64,000 nt of DNA, from the NCBI GenBank assembly GCA_023935145.1, contig CM043699.1:124943036-125007035 (forward strand), in the 5' to 3' direction. Below the pieces are notes generated by a model. The model saw only the letters and a program-made list of their open reading frames with translations, made no database searches and was not told where the DNA came from. This stretch comes from Bretschneidera sinensis (taxonomy: Eukaryota; Streptophyta; Magnoliopsida; Brassicales; Akaniaceae). Position 1 is the stretch's first letter. Every line of letters starts with the position of its first letter. Positions 22,362-33,609 of this stretch are shown here, piece after piece. Both the position numbers and the translations under genes were made by a program.

Positions 22362-23949
22362 AATTTTTTGTAGCGGTTTTTTTTATTGAAAAGTGGCCTT
22401 CACAAGCGTGGGAGTGACAAAATTCTAAGACGCTGGCAATCTCTTCATTAGGGATGCAACGCCTCAAAATTTGGTCAGAGCAGTACTTGAAAAGATAGGG
22501 GTCATCCCAGTAAAAATTATGTACCTCATATAAGAATTTCCTCTTGCCTTGAGCGCTCCAATCCATAGGTATCGCACCTGTGGCCAAATAATTCACGATG
22601 TGAGCAAACCATGGTAAAGAATTAACAGAGAGTAGATGCTCATCAGGAAAGTCATCCTTAATTGGCGTGTCATCGCAAGTGTCCTCAAATGTGAGCCTTG
22701 AGAGATGGTCAGCTACTACGTTCTCCACTCCCTTCTTATCCTTGATAGTACTGTCAAATTCTTGCAGGAGTAGGATCCATTGTATTAAGCGTGCCTTAGC
22801 ATCCTTCTTTATAAGAAGGTACTTGAGAGCCGCATGATCTGTAAAAATGAGGATAGGAGAACCAATTAAATACGCACAAAATTTATCTAAAGCAAATACT
22901 ACAGCTAGCAATTCTTTTTCAGTTGTGGAGTAATTCATCTGAGCACTATTCAAAGTCTTACTAGCATAGTAAATGACAAAAGGTTTTCTCTCTCTTCGCT
23001 GTCCAAGAATAGTACCTACAGTGTAGTCACTAGCATCACACATGATTTCAAAGGGTAAATTCCAATCAGGTGACTGCATTATAGGTGCTGAAGTAAGCTT
23101 GCCAATCAGTGTTTTAAAGGCCTCTTGACAAGCTTGAGTCCACTCAAATGGGGCATCTTTAATTAGGAGGGCACATAGTGGTCTAGATATGTTGGAAAAA
23201 TTTTGTATAAACCTCCTATAAAAACCAGCATGACCAAGGAAAGATCTCACATCCTTTATTGTCTTAGGCGTAGGTAATTTAGAGATTAATTCAATCTTAG
23301 ATTGATCAACCTCTATCCCTCTAGAAGAGACAATATGTCCTAAGACAATGCAGGATGGTACCATGAAATGGCATTTTTCCCAATTTAAGATCAATTCTTT
23401 TTCCTCACAAAGAATTAATACTTTTTTCAAATTCATCAAGCATGTATCAAATGAAGATCCAAAAACAGTCAGGTCATCCATAAAAACCTCCATGCAATTT
23501 TCAATCATGTCACTAAAAATGCTCATCATACAATGTTGAAAAGTGGCAGGGGCATTACACAATTCAAATGGCATTCTACGAAAAGCATAAGTGCCAAAAG
23601 GACAAGTGAAAGTGGTTTTATCCTGGTCTTCTAATGCAATTTCAATTTGATAATAACCGGAATAACCATCTAAGAAACAGTAAAAAGGATGACCAGCTAC
23701 ACGCTCAAGAATTTGATCAATAAAAGGAAGTGGGAAATGGTCTTTCCGGGTGGCAGCATTTAATTTTCTGTAATCAATGCACATACGCCACCCGGTCACA
23801 AGTTTAGTAGGGACTAACTCTCCTAGGTCATTCATTACCACAGTGACTCCAGACTTTTTGGGAACGACTTGTGTAGGACTTACCCATTTACTATCAGCTA
23901 TGGGGTATATAATACCCGCATCTAACAGTTTCAGTACTTCATTCTTCAC
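22327..23949 (-). CDS. RT, RNase H and integrase N-terminus of element D (540 open codons)
   Basis: The longest open pol segment of D begins in the RT fingers ([36 protein letters not shown]). It continues through [20 protein letters not shown], the catalytic box FMDD (23487-23473) and the thumb [17 protein letters not shown]. RNase H follows with [15 protein letters not shown] and [10 protein letters not shown], then the linker [14 protein letters not shown]. It ends in the zinc-domain start [13 protein letters not shown], where a shift in an A/T run near 22375 throws the frame. It would copy the element RNA, but being cut off from protease and integrase it is probably not productive. The first codon shown is not a true start, since pol is made by processing. 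Confidence 0.9.
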   Translation of the reverse strand: MKNEVLKLLDAGIIYPIADSKWVSPTQVVPKKSGVTVVMNDLGELVPTKLVTGWRMCIDYRKLNAATRKDHFPLPFIDQILERVAGHPFYCFLDGYSGYYQIEIALEDQDKTTFTCPFGTYAFRRMPFELCNAPATFQHCMMSIFSDMIENCMEVFMDDLTVFGSSFDTCLMNLKKVLILCEEKELILNWEKCHFMVPSCIVLGHIVSSRGIEVDQSKIELISKLPTPKTIKDVRSFLGHAGFYRRFIQNFSNISRPLCALLIKDAPFEWTQACQEAFKTLIGKLTSAPIMQSPDWNLPFEIMCDASDYTVGTILGQRRERKPFVIYYASKTLNSAQMNYSTTEKELLAVVFALDKFCAYLIGSPILIFTDHAALKYLLIKKDAKARLIQWILLLQEFDSTIKDKKGVENVVADHLSRLTFEDTCDDTPIKDDFPDEHLLSVNSLPWFAHIVNYLATGAIPMDWSAQGKRKFLYEVHNFYWDDPYLFKYCSDQILRRCIPNEEIASVLEFCHSHACEGHFSIKKTATKNFAVWILLAYLV

Positions 23950-24101
23950 TACTTCTTTCCAGTGGGGTTAAGTCTACGTTGAGGGCCTCTATGAGGACTA
24001 GTTCCTTCATCCAAATTTATTTAATGAGAGCAGATCAGGGGATTAATTCCCTTCAAATCAGCCATGCTCCATCATAAGGCTGATTTATGTGCATTTAAGG
24101 T

Positions 24102-25376
24102 CTAAATCAGTTTCTCACATTGGGTCTTAGATAATTCAGATGAAATAATGACAGGAAAAGTATCACCTGGATCGAGAAATGCATGCTTTACACCCTTAGG
24201 TAGTGGCTTTAATTCGACTTTAGGTGCTACCATACTTGAGGGGATTTGTTTTTCGATTCTTTCGGGCAACTCTTCGAACCTTGGTTGCCATGGGCGGGTG
24301 CCATAATCCTGAGATCTGTCAATAACAGCACAAACATCAATTAAATTAGTTTTATTATCAAATAAATCAATCTCAGAATTAACAAGAAAATTCTTAAGAT
24401 GATCAAAATCATGAGTCATGGAAACTCCCTCATCGATGAGTGACTCGAGCATATATAACCGGTGGTTTTCATCCTCATCTTCGGGCTGTTTTGCAACATT
24501 GAAAATGTTCACTTCTAAGGTCATGTTTCCAAAAGACAGCTTCATGAGTCAATTCTTGCAATTAATCAGAGCATTTGCAGTAGCAAGGAAAGGTCTACCC
24601 AAAATCAAAGGAATTTTCGAGTTAGTGTCAACAGCAGAAGTTGTATCAAGGATTAGGAAATCAACAGGATAGTAAAATTTTTTAATCTGAATCAAAACAT
24701 CCTCTACCACACCCCGGGGTACTTTGATTGAACGGTCAGCCAACTGTAACACTACACTGGTTGGTTTGATTTCCCCTAAACCTAGCTGTACATAAATGGA
24801 AAATGGCATCAGGTTCACACTAGCTCCTAGATCTAGTAAGGCTTGTCCAACCTCATGATTTCCAATGCTGCAAGCAATGGTAGGATAGCCTGGATCCTTG
24901 TATTTTGGGGGAATTCTTTCCTCAATTAAAGCACTAACTTGCTCAGTTAGGAATACAGTTTTCTTGACATGGTGTCTCCTCTTAATTGTGCATAAATCTT
25001 TGAGAACTTTTGTATAGGTAGGAATTTGTTTAATCACACGCAAAAGGGGAAGATTAAGTTTCACTTGCCTTAAGTTCTCTAAGATTTTATTGTTTAAGTC
25101 CATATTTTTCTTGTTTGACCTTAAGGCTTGAGGGTATGGTGCCTTAACAGGACTTTGGGTCACTTCAGGGTCTTTGGTCAGTTTAGTATCACTACTAGTT
25201 TGACCCTTTTCCACATCCTCGGATACATTCATTGGTGGGATGTGTAGTGACTTGCCACTTCGGGTCACAATGGCATTTACATCTTTCAGATTTTCTTGTG
25301 CCATATGTTGGCCCTGAGGTATGGACTGAGCTTGGGAAGGGAACTTACCTTGCTCAGTCACACTCGAGGAGCTCAT
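24102..25376 (-). pseudogene. Protease and linker of element D, broken
   Basis: 25376-24549 is open and carries ALLDLGASVNLMPFSIY with the catalytic Asp codon at 24833-24831, then LADRSIKVPRGVVEDVLIQI and LILGRPFLATANALIN. A stop at about 24546 separates it from 24545-24102, the acidic linker (FEELPERIEKQIPSS, FPVIISSELS). The protease would release gag and pol products. The counterpart in E is continuous with RT, so the interruption here is secondary. Confidence 0.87.
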
Positions 25377-25388
25377 TAATTTGGATAC

Positions 25389-26686
25389 TTAGCTCCTAGT
25401 TTCTCTACCCTCTTCCATCACCTGCGTGATTAGTGCCTCAAACCTTTGGTTTGTTTTGCTTTGTGCCTCTATAAAAACCTGTAAGGTGTCTTCTAGAGAG
25501 TTCCTAGAGGTTGAAGGTGCGTGATAAGGTGCAGGGGATGATCGAGGGGGCTGTGCATGCTGGTTTTCAGATTTCCAGCTGAAGTTGGGGTGATTTCGCC
25601 ACCCCAGGTTATAAGTGTTAGAGAAAGGTGCAGGAGGCTTCTTGTACATGCCTAAGGCATTACAATGTTCCTCATACACCCCTCTCATATCAAAAAATGT
25701 GGGGCACTCTTTAGCGAGATGATCTGCCCCGCCACACACAAAGCACGGCTCTAAAGACTCGGCATGATTAGCCACTTGTGTTTGCTTTGAGCCCTTAGTT
25801 TTAAATCAAACTCTCTAGTGAGCATTTCGACTTTAGCTTTCAGGTTGTTCTCTTCCCTAATATGGTATATTCCTCCTCCACTAGGGTTTCCTACAGGTCG
25901 TGACCTATTCATGCTTTCAATAGCACTAGGTCCAGTCCATGTATGAGCTTTCTCAGCAAGCTCCTTGAGGTATTCAATAGCCTCATCAGGGTATTTTTAC
26001 AGAAATCCCCCATTGCACATCATCTCTACAAATTGGCGTTCTCTATAGGTAAGACCCTCATAGAAATAGCTTACTAAACACCAATTTTCGTACCCATGGT
26101 GTGGGCACATACTTAACAGCTCTTTAAACTTCTCCCAAGACTGGTGCAAAGTCTCATTTTCCTTTTGTGCAAAGGTGGAGATTTGTCTTTTCAACGCATT
26201 AGTCTTATGTTGAGGGAAGTACTTGTTAAAGAAGGCTCGAGTCATCTCATTCCACGACCCAGTAGATCGTGGTCTAAGTGAGTATAGCCAACTCTTAGCT
26301 CTATCCTTCAAAGTAAAAGGAAAGAACTTAAGTCGCACAATATCAGCAGTTGCGCCTTGATCATGGAAAGTTGTGACTACTTCCTCAAACTCCCTAATGT
26401 GCACATACGGGTTTTTATTTTCCATGCCATAAAATGTAGGGAGTAACTGTATCATCCCTGTCCTAAGATCTAGTTGGGGAATGCTGGCTGGAAATAGGAT
26501 GCAAGACGGTGTGGTTATGCGTGTAGGGTGGAGGTAATCCTGAAGGGTCCTATTAGGTTGATCCTCGTGTTCACTCATTTCCTCATGACTAGATGGACTA
26601 TCAAACAAAGGGTTTAAAAATTTGCCTTCTGACTCTAACACAGGCCTACAAGCAAATCTACCCAAAGCATCCCTATATCTGGGCAT
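25389..26686 (-). pseudogene. gag of element D, broken
   Basis: The ATG at 26686 gives MPRYRDALGRFACRP, different at the N-terminus from A, C and E. The gag core follows, with QDYLHPTRITTPSCILFPAS, FEEVVTTF, LKFFPFTLKDRAKSWLYSL and SWEKFKELLSMCPHHGYENW, open to about 25997. A break precedes the second piece 25775-25389, which holds the knuckle CFVCGGADHLAKEC and the Pro/Gln-rich linker. D keeps the Trp and Gln codons that are stops in A and E, which makes it a useful reference. Confidence 0.9.
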
Positions 26687-26872
26687 TCAAGTTCACAAAA
26701 TACTAGAAATCCTATAAAAAGAAAGAATAAAATAAAATAAAATAAATTAATGCAGTGGACTAAAAGAAGGAACAAAGTTACCGCCTTTACAGCTACTGAA
26801 AAGAAAAACTATTTACAACTCTTCTACCATCATGGCAAAAGCTGACAAACTTCTTTGTACTTAAGCGCGTTT

Positions 26873-26889
26873 CCCCGGCAACGACGCCA
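26873..26889 (-). other. Primer-binding site, tRNA-Asp type (element D)
   Basis: The minus strand TGGCGTCGTTGCCGGGG matches TGGCGCCGTTGCCGGGG at 16 of 17 positions, the best site in the window. Confidence 0.92.
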
Positions 26890-26894
26890 AAATT

Positions 26895-28418
26895 TCATTA
26901 CGCCCAAAACATAACACGGTTATTGTAGTATAGTTTTGGGGTGTCGATTCCATAGGGAAACAAGTTAATTACAAAAGAAGGTGTTAACCTTAACACAAAT
27001 GATAAAAGATTAAATGAATCTGAGTTTTGGATTGTGCAAAAGGGCAATTGTGTAAATAGGTTTGAAATATAATTAAGAATGACAAGGTTCCAGGAATCCT
27101 CCCTAGGTTCGTTGCTCTAATCCTAACTTGATTCAATTTTTTTTTTGTCTCGATTGCAAGTTTCACATTCCAAACAGGCAATCGAAAAATATTCAATTAA
27201 AGTGCAACTATAAATCCTAATGTAATTGTTATGAATTATTCTCTACTTTCATGCACATATGACCCAACTTATAAATTATCAAAAGACGACGATATATCTA
27301 ACAACAATACCACAGCAATGGACAAATCTATAAAAGAGATCTACCGGACTCAATCACACCTAAACAGATACACATAAGAAAAGCATGACTGAACTTATAT
27401 AGAAAAGAAGCATGCAATCACTGGACTAATGAAAATCTACTAATTAAATTAAAGAATAAAACATAACAATATTTAATGAAAATAATACCAAACTAAAACT
27501 GAATCAAATAAAGGAAATAAGAACAACTACACCTAAGGATTCATCCCTTCGCCTTGCTTGAAGACTAGCTGCTCATGGAGCTCATGCTTCCTTGAGTTGC
27601 CTACAGCCTCTCAACGATCATCTCCTCCTCGGAAGTGAAAGCTTCGGCGATTCCTCAACTTGCCTTCAAAATTATACTTTCGGATTCATCCTAAAGGCCC
27701 TCTGGATTACTCCTAAAGGCCTTCTGGATTCACTCTCTGATGTATTCAGATGAGCTCCGATTGAATGCCCCAAAGCTGAAGTGGAGTAGACCTTTTATAG
27801 GGAAATACCACGAGTACAATGTGTTTCCAATCCAATGTGGGATGTGAGATATAGAAATGTGTTTTCCAACCAATGTGGGATGTGAGATTTAAGTGCAAAA
27901 TCACGCTGAAATCCCGCACAGCCCGTACAGCCCGCACAGCCTGACCTTTGTCTACTTAAACTGCCATAACTTTCTCTAGAAAAATCCTTTTGACGAACCG
28001 TAAAATTCTCCAAAAAATAGACTTCTGGATCATTCTAAGAATATATGGCTCATCTCCTAGTTCTTCTTGTATCAATACAGTTTAATTTTTAAAGATGATT
28101 GATCTGTACGGGCAATTCTGTCAATTTAGTGAAACTCCTTTCCAGTGCGGGCAGCAGCTGTTGCTCTTTTAAGCCCTTCATCTTGTCCTTTTGGAAGTGT
28201 TCCTTCACTCCAGTATGCCTCGAGTCTTTGTGCTTCAAGGAATGATAACTTTTCCTCCTCTTTTGAGCTTAAAGTACCTGAAAATACACTGAAATAAGTC
28301 AGTGGTCCAATAATATCACTTTAGAGTTATTAACACATAAAAGCATAATAAAGATCGAGATCAATCATAAAATGCTAACAATTAACCACTATTGAGAAGT
28401 ATTTTATGACTCTCATCA
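26895..28418 (-). repeat. 5' LTR of element D (type D)
   Basis: 1524 bases, TATA CTATAAAAGG at 27800-27791. The inner terminus is TCATTA on the plus strand where TGATTA is expected, so the terminal CA of the LTR has become GA. Compared with 18175-19669 it has an extra tandem copy of a 22-base CTAAAGGCC...GGATT word (about 27690-27735) and an extra CCCGTACAG. Confidence 0.93.
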
Positions 28419-29023
28419 GGAATGTTGACCTTTTGAATTCTTATCCACATCATGGGTATGAAAGTTGGCCGATAGTTAGCTATTTCTATGATGGACTCCT
28501 AAGTAGGGAAAGGCAATTCATTGAAATGATGTGTAATGGGAATTTTCTTCAAAAAGATCCTGACCAAGCCATAGATTTCCTAGATAACCTATCGAAAAAA
28601 GCCCACACTTGGACATGACCAAATGCCATGGGAAGTACTAGGAGAAATCAACCCGCTGGAATTTATCAACTTAAGGAAGAGGATAGCTTTAAAGCCCGTT
28701 TAGAGGTCCTAACTAAGGAAATTAAAGCCTTAAAAACCAAAGATGCTAGAGCCCCTGAACTGGTTGCTAGGATAGAGTCCCATGAACCTTGTTTTATGTG
28801 CAATGGGGCAGATCATGTACCTAGGGATTGTCCAACCTATTTTGAGATGAAGGGAGAGTATAATGCTTTAGGTATACGCTTTGGGAAAACATTCTCACCC
28901 TACTCTAACACCTACAATCCTGGTTAGAAGAATCACCCTAATTTTAGTTGGAGATCTGATATACAACCTCTTGCCCACTCTAGTACCCAATGGAAACCTA
29001 AAGCAACTTCATTTAATGGACCA
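28419..29023 (+). pseudogene. gag of element C, middle part
   Basis: Continues C gag after element D. SYPHHGYESWPIVSYFYDGL and RQFIEMMCNGNFLQKDPDQA match the gag region that follows the D target site in other copies. The knuckle is CFMCNGADHVPRDC (28794-28835 region), then YSNTYNPG and a Trp-to-TAG stop. A frame break lies near 28620. The gene is cut at 29023 by Copia 1 and continues at 34579. Confidence 0.87.
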
Positions 29024-29987
29024 TGTTGTTATTTGTCTAAGTTTCAAACATATCCAAACATTGTCTATAGTTGGTTAAAGTCCAAAAAAATTGTGGAATA
29101 TCAAAGTTCAGCAAGTTAAAAGGTTGCACACAAGCGTGTGCTTAAGTTTTGAGTGCGGGAAAGTCAGGCACACTACTGTGCAAGTTTCAGCACACAAGCA
29201 AGAGGTGCGCGCACAGCATCAGGAGGCTGCAGCATCAGGTCACGCCGCAGCACACAGCACTAGTGCCGCAGCACACAGCAAGCCATGCTTCTAGCCCTGC
29301 CCCAGCGCCGCAGCACACAGCATCAGCACCGCAGCACACAACACATGGCTGCACACATGATCCAGCATGCATAAGACCTCTCCAATCATGTGTGCACCAC
29401 ACCAAAACGCACAGCATCACTTGGAGAGTGATATAGGGCTAAGATTAAAGGAAGAACATGATCAAAGGGAGGATAATGACTCACAAGAATTTCCAAGAAT
29501 TAAGAGGCTATAAAAAGGGTTTCCTAGCCTCATTTCAAGTGGTGGAAAAGGTGTGTGAGATAATCACATAGGTTGTGACATTGTGAGATCATTGTAAACA
29601 CAAGAGAGAATTGTGTGAGAGACATAAACACAAGAAGGACTCTTGTGGTGAGGCTGGTTGTAAAGAAGAGAGGTTAGTAGAGAATTGATAGAAAGCATTG
29701 TAATAGGTCTATCACTTTCTCGTTCTCTTCTTGGTTCTTCAAGAACTTGGATTCTTGAAGGGGATTGCTGTAACTTTGTAAGAACCATTGAGATAGTGCA
29801 TAGAGTTCAGAGGAACTCACGGGGATGTAGGCACATTGCCGAACCTCAACAACAAATTACTTGTCTTCTTTCTTTCTTTGATTTTCTGTTCTTGTGTTTG
29901 ATTGCTGAAATTCTTTCTACAAGTCATTCAAGACTTGGGTGTTTGGAAGATCACCACCTGGGCATCTTGTCAAGGTGATTTCCAATA
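29024..29987 (+). repeat. 5' LTR of Copia 1
   Basis: 964 bases, TATA CTATAAAAA at 29508-29516. U3 holds repeats of GCCGCAGCACACAGCA (about 29225-29345). The start TGTTGTTATTTGTCTAAG and the next 150 bases resemble the U3 middle of the gypsy element E LTR. It differs from the 3' LTR at roughly 35 positions by eye. Confidence 0.95.
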
Positions 29988-29988
29988 G

Positions 29989-30000
29989 TGGTATCAGAGC
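29989..30000 (+). other. Primer-binding site, initiator tRNA-Met (Copia 1)
   Basis: TGGTATCAGAGC, exact, one base after the LTR. Confidence 0.95.
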
Positions 30001-30228
30001 ATAGCAGCTGGTTATCGGAACAAGAAGTAGAAGGTACGGAGCCAAGACTCCAAGAATCAAAGATCAAACTTCTTGGGTGATTCAAGAACGGTGTAAAGAT
30101 CAAGATCCGGTCGTGTTCTTGAAGGTTGATTCAAGAACGGTGTTAAAGATCCATCTTCGATCTGTGTTCTTGAGGTTGAAGAAAGTAGTTGTGGTTAGTG
30201 CACAAATCTGGGATCTTGTCCGCAAAAG

Positions 30229-31662
30229 ATGGCTTCAAATTTCTGTGTTGAGAAGTTTGATGGAAAGGGGGACTTTGCCCTATGGAAGCGGAAGATCAAG
30301 GAGGTTCTTGTACAACAAAAAGTGGACTTCGCACTTGGAGATGATGATACTTTTCTAGCAAGTACCACGGAGGACCAACGGACCGAGATGAAGAAGATGT
30401 CCTACAGCACCATTTTCTTGCACATGTCGGATAATGTCACAAGGGAGTGCGGAGACTCGGAGGATCCGGCTGTCATATGGAAGAAACTAGATGAGTTGTT
30501 TCTTACCAAAACTCTCCCGGATAAGAGGTATCTTCGAAAACGAATCTTTGCTTTTAAATTTGATCCTAAGAAAGAGTTGCAAGATAATCTTGATGCCAAG
30601 AAAAGGAGTGCATCAAGTGGTAAAGGGTTGTTCTTTAAAAGAAGGCCAGCAACTTGGTATGGCAGCAACCATGGCTACTACCAAGACAGAGGTAGAGGAG
30701 AGAGCCATGGGAGAGTGCACAGCAGCATGTATAGCTACTACCGGGACAGAGGTAGAGGAGAGAGCCATAGGAGAGTGCAGAACAGCATGCATGGCTACTA
30801 CCAGGACAGAGGTAAAGGAGAAAGCTATGGGAGAATGCATTCCAAACTGAGATTTGGAGGGAAGTGTTGCTACTACTGCCATAAAGAGGGTTATGTCAAG
30901 AAAGATTGCAAGAAGATGACAAGGGATAGAGGAGGAAGCCATACCAAGAATGGAGAGGCTTTGGTTGCCAAAACAGAACAACAAGATGATGATGTTCTTA
31001 TTGTGTGCTCAAGTGTGAGCAAGGGGCAAGAAGGCAGCGGGAAATGGATCTTGGATACCGGGTGCACTCATCATATGAGCCATCACAAAGAATGGTTCAA
31101 GAATTTCAAGAAGATCAATGATGGAAGGGTCTTCTTGGGAAATGATAATTCTTGTCGAGTGAGAGGGATTGGAGACATCCAATTGAGGATGTTTGATGGA
31201 GTCACAAGGCTGCTGGAAAATGTGAGGTATGTTCCAGATTTGAAAAGGAACTTGATCTCATTGGGGCGGTTGGATTCCATGGGCTATACATGCAAGATAG
31301 AGGGAGGAAAGATCAAGGTAGCCAAGGGATCTTTGGTAGTAATCAAGGCAGCAAGAAATGATGGACTCTATGAGATGATCAGAGACATGGAAATCAAGGA
31401 TCAAGCAGCAAGCTTGATGGCTGAGCTGGATGAGGTAGCCCTTCGGCACACTCGCTTGGGACACATGAGCGAAAAGAGCCTGCAAGTGCTTAGCAAGGAA
31501 GGCCTACTTGGTGGAGACAAAGTAGAGGAACTTGATTTCTGCGAGTGTTGTATTCTTGAGAAGCAACACCGGGTCAGCTTCAACACCAGAGTGCACAAGG
31601 CTAAGGGCATTCTTGACTACATTCATGCGGACCTTTGGGGACTAGCAAGGACACCAACATAG
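30229..31662 (+). CDS. gag, protease and GAG-pre-integrase of Copia 1 (477 open codons)
   Basis: ATG at 30229, with MASNFCVEKFDGKGDFALWK typical of copia gag. Compared with Copia 2, 62 codons of gag are missing after QDNLD (in-frame, 186 bases), which removes much of the capsid C-terminal part. Three 20-residue repeats (30661-30840) follow, then the knuckle CYYCHKEGYVKKDC, protease ILDTGCTHHM with intact D-T-G (Asp at 31053), and GAG-pre-integrase (LRHTRLGHMSEKSLQVLSKE, FCECCILEKQHRVSF). It ends in the first integrase motif HADLWGLARTPT, where CAA has become TAG at 31660-31662. Confidence 0.9.
   Translation: MASNFCVEKFDGKGDFALWKRKIKEVLVQQKVDFALGDDDTFLASTTEDQRTEMKKMSYSTIFLHMSDNVTRECGDSEDPAVIWKKLDELFLTKTLPDKRYLRKRIFAFKFDPKKELQDNLDAKKRSASSGKGLFFKRRPATWYGSNHGYYQDRGRGESHGRVHSSMYSYYRDRGRGESHRRVQNSMHGYYQDRGKGESYGRMHSKLRFGGKCCYYCHKEGYVKKDCKKMTRDRGGSHTKNGEALVAKTEQQDDDVLIVCSSVSKGQEGSGKWILDTGCTHHMSHHKEWFKNFKKINDGRVFLGNDNSCRVRGIGDIQLRMFDGVTRLLENVRYVPDLKRNLISLGRLDSMGYTCKIEGGKIKVAKGSLVVIKAARNDGLYEMIRDMEIKDQAASLMAELDEVALRHTRLGHMSEKSLQVLSKEGLLGGDKVEELDFCECCILEKQHRVSFNTRVHKAKGILDYIHADLWGLARTPT
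30661..30840 (+). repeat. Three 60-bp tandem repeats inside Copia 1 gag
   Basis: Three in-frame copies encode variants of YYQDRGRGESHGRVHSSM. Copia 2 has one corresponding unit (about 49805-49875). The region is Arg/Gly-rich and lies just before the zinc knuckle, so it would add basic RNA-contacting residues. Confidence 0.9.
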
Positions 31663-32423
31663 GGAGGTAACATTTACTTTCTGTCTTTAATTGATGATTA
31701 TTCAAGAAAAGTGTGGGTTTATTTGGTGAAAAATAAATTAGATGCCTTGAATAAGTTAGTGGTGTAGAAAGGGCTGGTTGAGACTCAAATGGGTAGAGCA
31801 GTTAAGGGGATAAGAACCGATAATGGCTTATAAATTTTTAACCAAGAACTTGATCAATTCTATAGGTTAAATGGCATTCTAAGACATAGGACGGTTGTGG
31901 AAACTCCTCAGCAAAGTGGAGTTGCTGAGTTGATGAATAAGACCCATATGGAAAAGGTTAGGTGCATGTTAAATAAATCCGGTTTACCTAAATGTTTTTG
32001 GGGAGAAGCGGTGTCTACAGCTGCATATTTGATTAATAGATCACCCTCTAGGATTGTATACCATAAGACTCCCGAAGAGTTGTGGAGTGGAAAACCCCTT
32101 GAGTTGGACAACCTTAGGACTTTTGGGTGTGCTGCGTATGCACTCCAAAAGGAGGATAAGCTTAGCCCAGGATCTAGAAAATATGTGTTTCTAGGATATG
32201 GGGAAGGGGCTAAGGGGTACAGGTTGTGGTCCTTAGAAAAAAAAGGATTCAAACTCATAATAAGTAGGGATGTTGTCTTTAATGAATTATTATTTCCCTA
32301 CTTGAAAAAACTAACCCTGCAGGGGCTAGTGAGCAAACCAATTCAGAAATTGTTGAGCATAGTATCAAGGGAGATTCTATTCAGGTAGAGCAAAGGAGGC
32401 AAGAGGGTTCGGACCAGGTAGAG
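31663..32423 (+). pseudogene. Integrase of Copia 1, broken
   Basis: After the TAG at 31660 the same protein continues with YFLSLIDDYSRKVWVYLV-like sequence, then RTDNG with the second catalytic Asp (about 31827). ETPQQSGVAELMNKT carries the catalytic Glu near 31925 (open 31897-32388). The C-terminal part has CFWGEAVSTAAYLINRSPS and LRTFGCAAYALQKEDKLSPG. Breaks are a TAG (GTGTAGAAA, about 31766), a TAA before IFNQ and a frame change near 32310. It would insert the cDNA if intact. Confidence 0.88.
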
Positions 32424-32426
32424 CCC

Positions 32427-33518
32427 TTGGATGATTTCCAAGCTCAAGAAACTCAAGAAGAGACTGAACAAGAAAAGGATGCTGCAGCAAGTCAGAAGGA
32501 CTTTCAGCTCATAAGAGACCAGGAAAGAAGGCTGGTCGGACCACCTTCAAGATGTGGATTTGTGGATGCTGCGGATGCAGCAGCTCCTTGGATAGAAGGA
32601 GAGATGAGTGAACAAGAAACTTACACGGTGGCCATGGAGTGTAAGGATTCGTCAAAGTGGCAGCTAGCTATGGAGGAAGAAGTGGATTCTTTGAGGAAGA
32701 ACAACTTCTGGGAATTGGTGAAAATTTCAGGAAATCAGAAAGTTGTGGAATGTAAGTGCACTTACAAGATCAAAGAAGGGTGCCCTCCAAGAGATGAAGT
32801 TCAGAACAAGGCTAGGCTGGTGGAAAATGGGTTCACAAGAAGAGGAGACATAGGTTTCACAAAAACTTTCTCACCTGGACACAAGGTGGAGAAGATGGTG
32901 AGTATCCTCACCTATGTCATCGATGGGCTATTAGTTTGGAACAGCAGGAAGAGGATGGAAAGGTTTACATCTCAACTCAGTGAGGAGTTCGAGAGGAAGG
33001 ATCTCAGCCTTGCACAAAAGATCCTTGGGATGAGGAGAATCATCCGGGAAAGGAAGATAAACAGGTCAAGTGTTTTTTGGGCAATGGATGTTTTCAGCAA
33101 ATGTGTGTGTAATCCCAGAAAAGAGCGTTGTCTTGGGATGAAGTGGTTACTGAGGTACATGGAGGCTCAGTGGCAGCCAGTGGTAGCACTCATAACAACT
33201 AGGGCAGAATGCATAGCGGCTACGGAAGCCATAAAGGAGGCTATGGGGTGCAAAGGGTTGTTGGACGAGTGGGAGGTCCTAAAAGAGTAGGTGGTGGTAT
33301 CTTTGGATAGCCAAAGTGCGGGGCACTTGTGGAGGTATCCGGTGTTCCATGAGGGGATGGAGCACATGGATGTTCGGTATCATTACATTCTAGAAAATGG
33401 TAGAAAAGGATGCATTCATGTTGACAAGAAGACCACAGAGAAAAGTCCTGCAGATTTAGGCACCAAGGTTCTACCTCTAAGAAGGTCCAATCATTGCCTT
33501 GGACTTCTTAGGAATTGA
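32427..33518 (+). pseudogene. Deletion-riddled RT and RNase H of Copia 1
   Basis: It is open 32427-33290 and again 33291-33518, separated by one TAG. The start matches the RT N-terminus (WQLAMEEEVDSLRKNNFWEL). Most of the RT core is missing. SILT joins directly to YVIDGLLVW, a remnant of the YVDD box, then EEFERKDLSLAQKILGM, a further gap, NPRKERCLGMKWLLRYM, another gap, and RNase H pieces ITTRAECIAATEAIKEA and GMEHMDVRYHYI. At least three deletions kept one frame open, which is unusual for a dead copy. It cannot be an active polymerase. Confidence 0.85.
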
Positions 33519-33609
33519 GTTAGTTAATTGGTAATTCCAAATGAGTTTGGATCCCGAAGCTTTCTACACAATGGTTCAGGTTTTTGAACTCTTAGACAAA
33601 GGTAGAGAT

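Larger units (their letters stand above)
18175..28418 (-). mobile_element. Complete Athila-like element D, 10,244 bases, nested in C gag
   Basis: It has two LTRs in minus orientation, a primer site next to the right-hand (5') LTR, and gag, protease, RT, RNase H and integrase between them. The flanks GGAAC (18170-18174) and GGAAT (28419-28423) are a 5-base target duplication with one difference, and C gag resumes directly after. No extra ORF lies between integrase and the 3' LTR, unlike A and E. Several stops and frameshifts exist, but RT-RNase H is one long open frame. Confidence 0.95.

Noticed and set aside
30661..30840. CRISPR-like array
   Set aside because: Three adjacent 60-base units without unique spacers, in frame in a copia gag of a plant genome.
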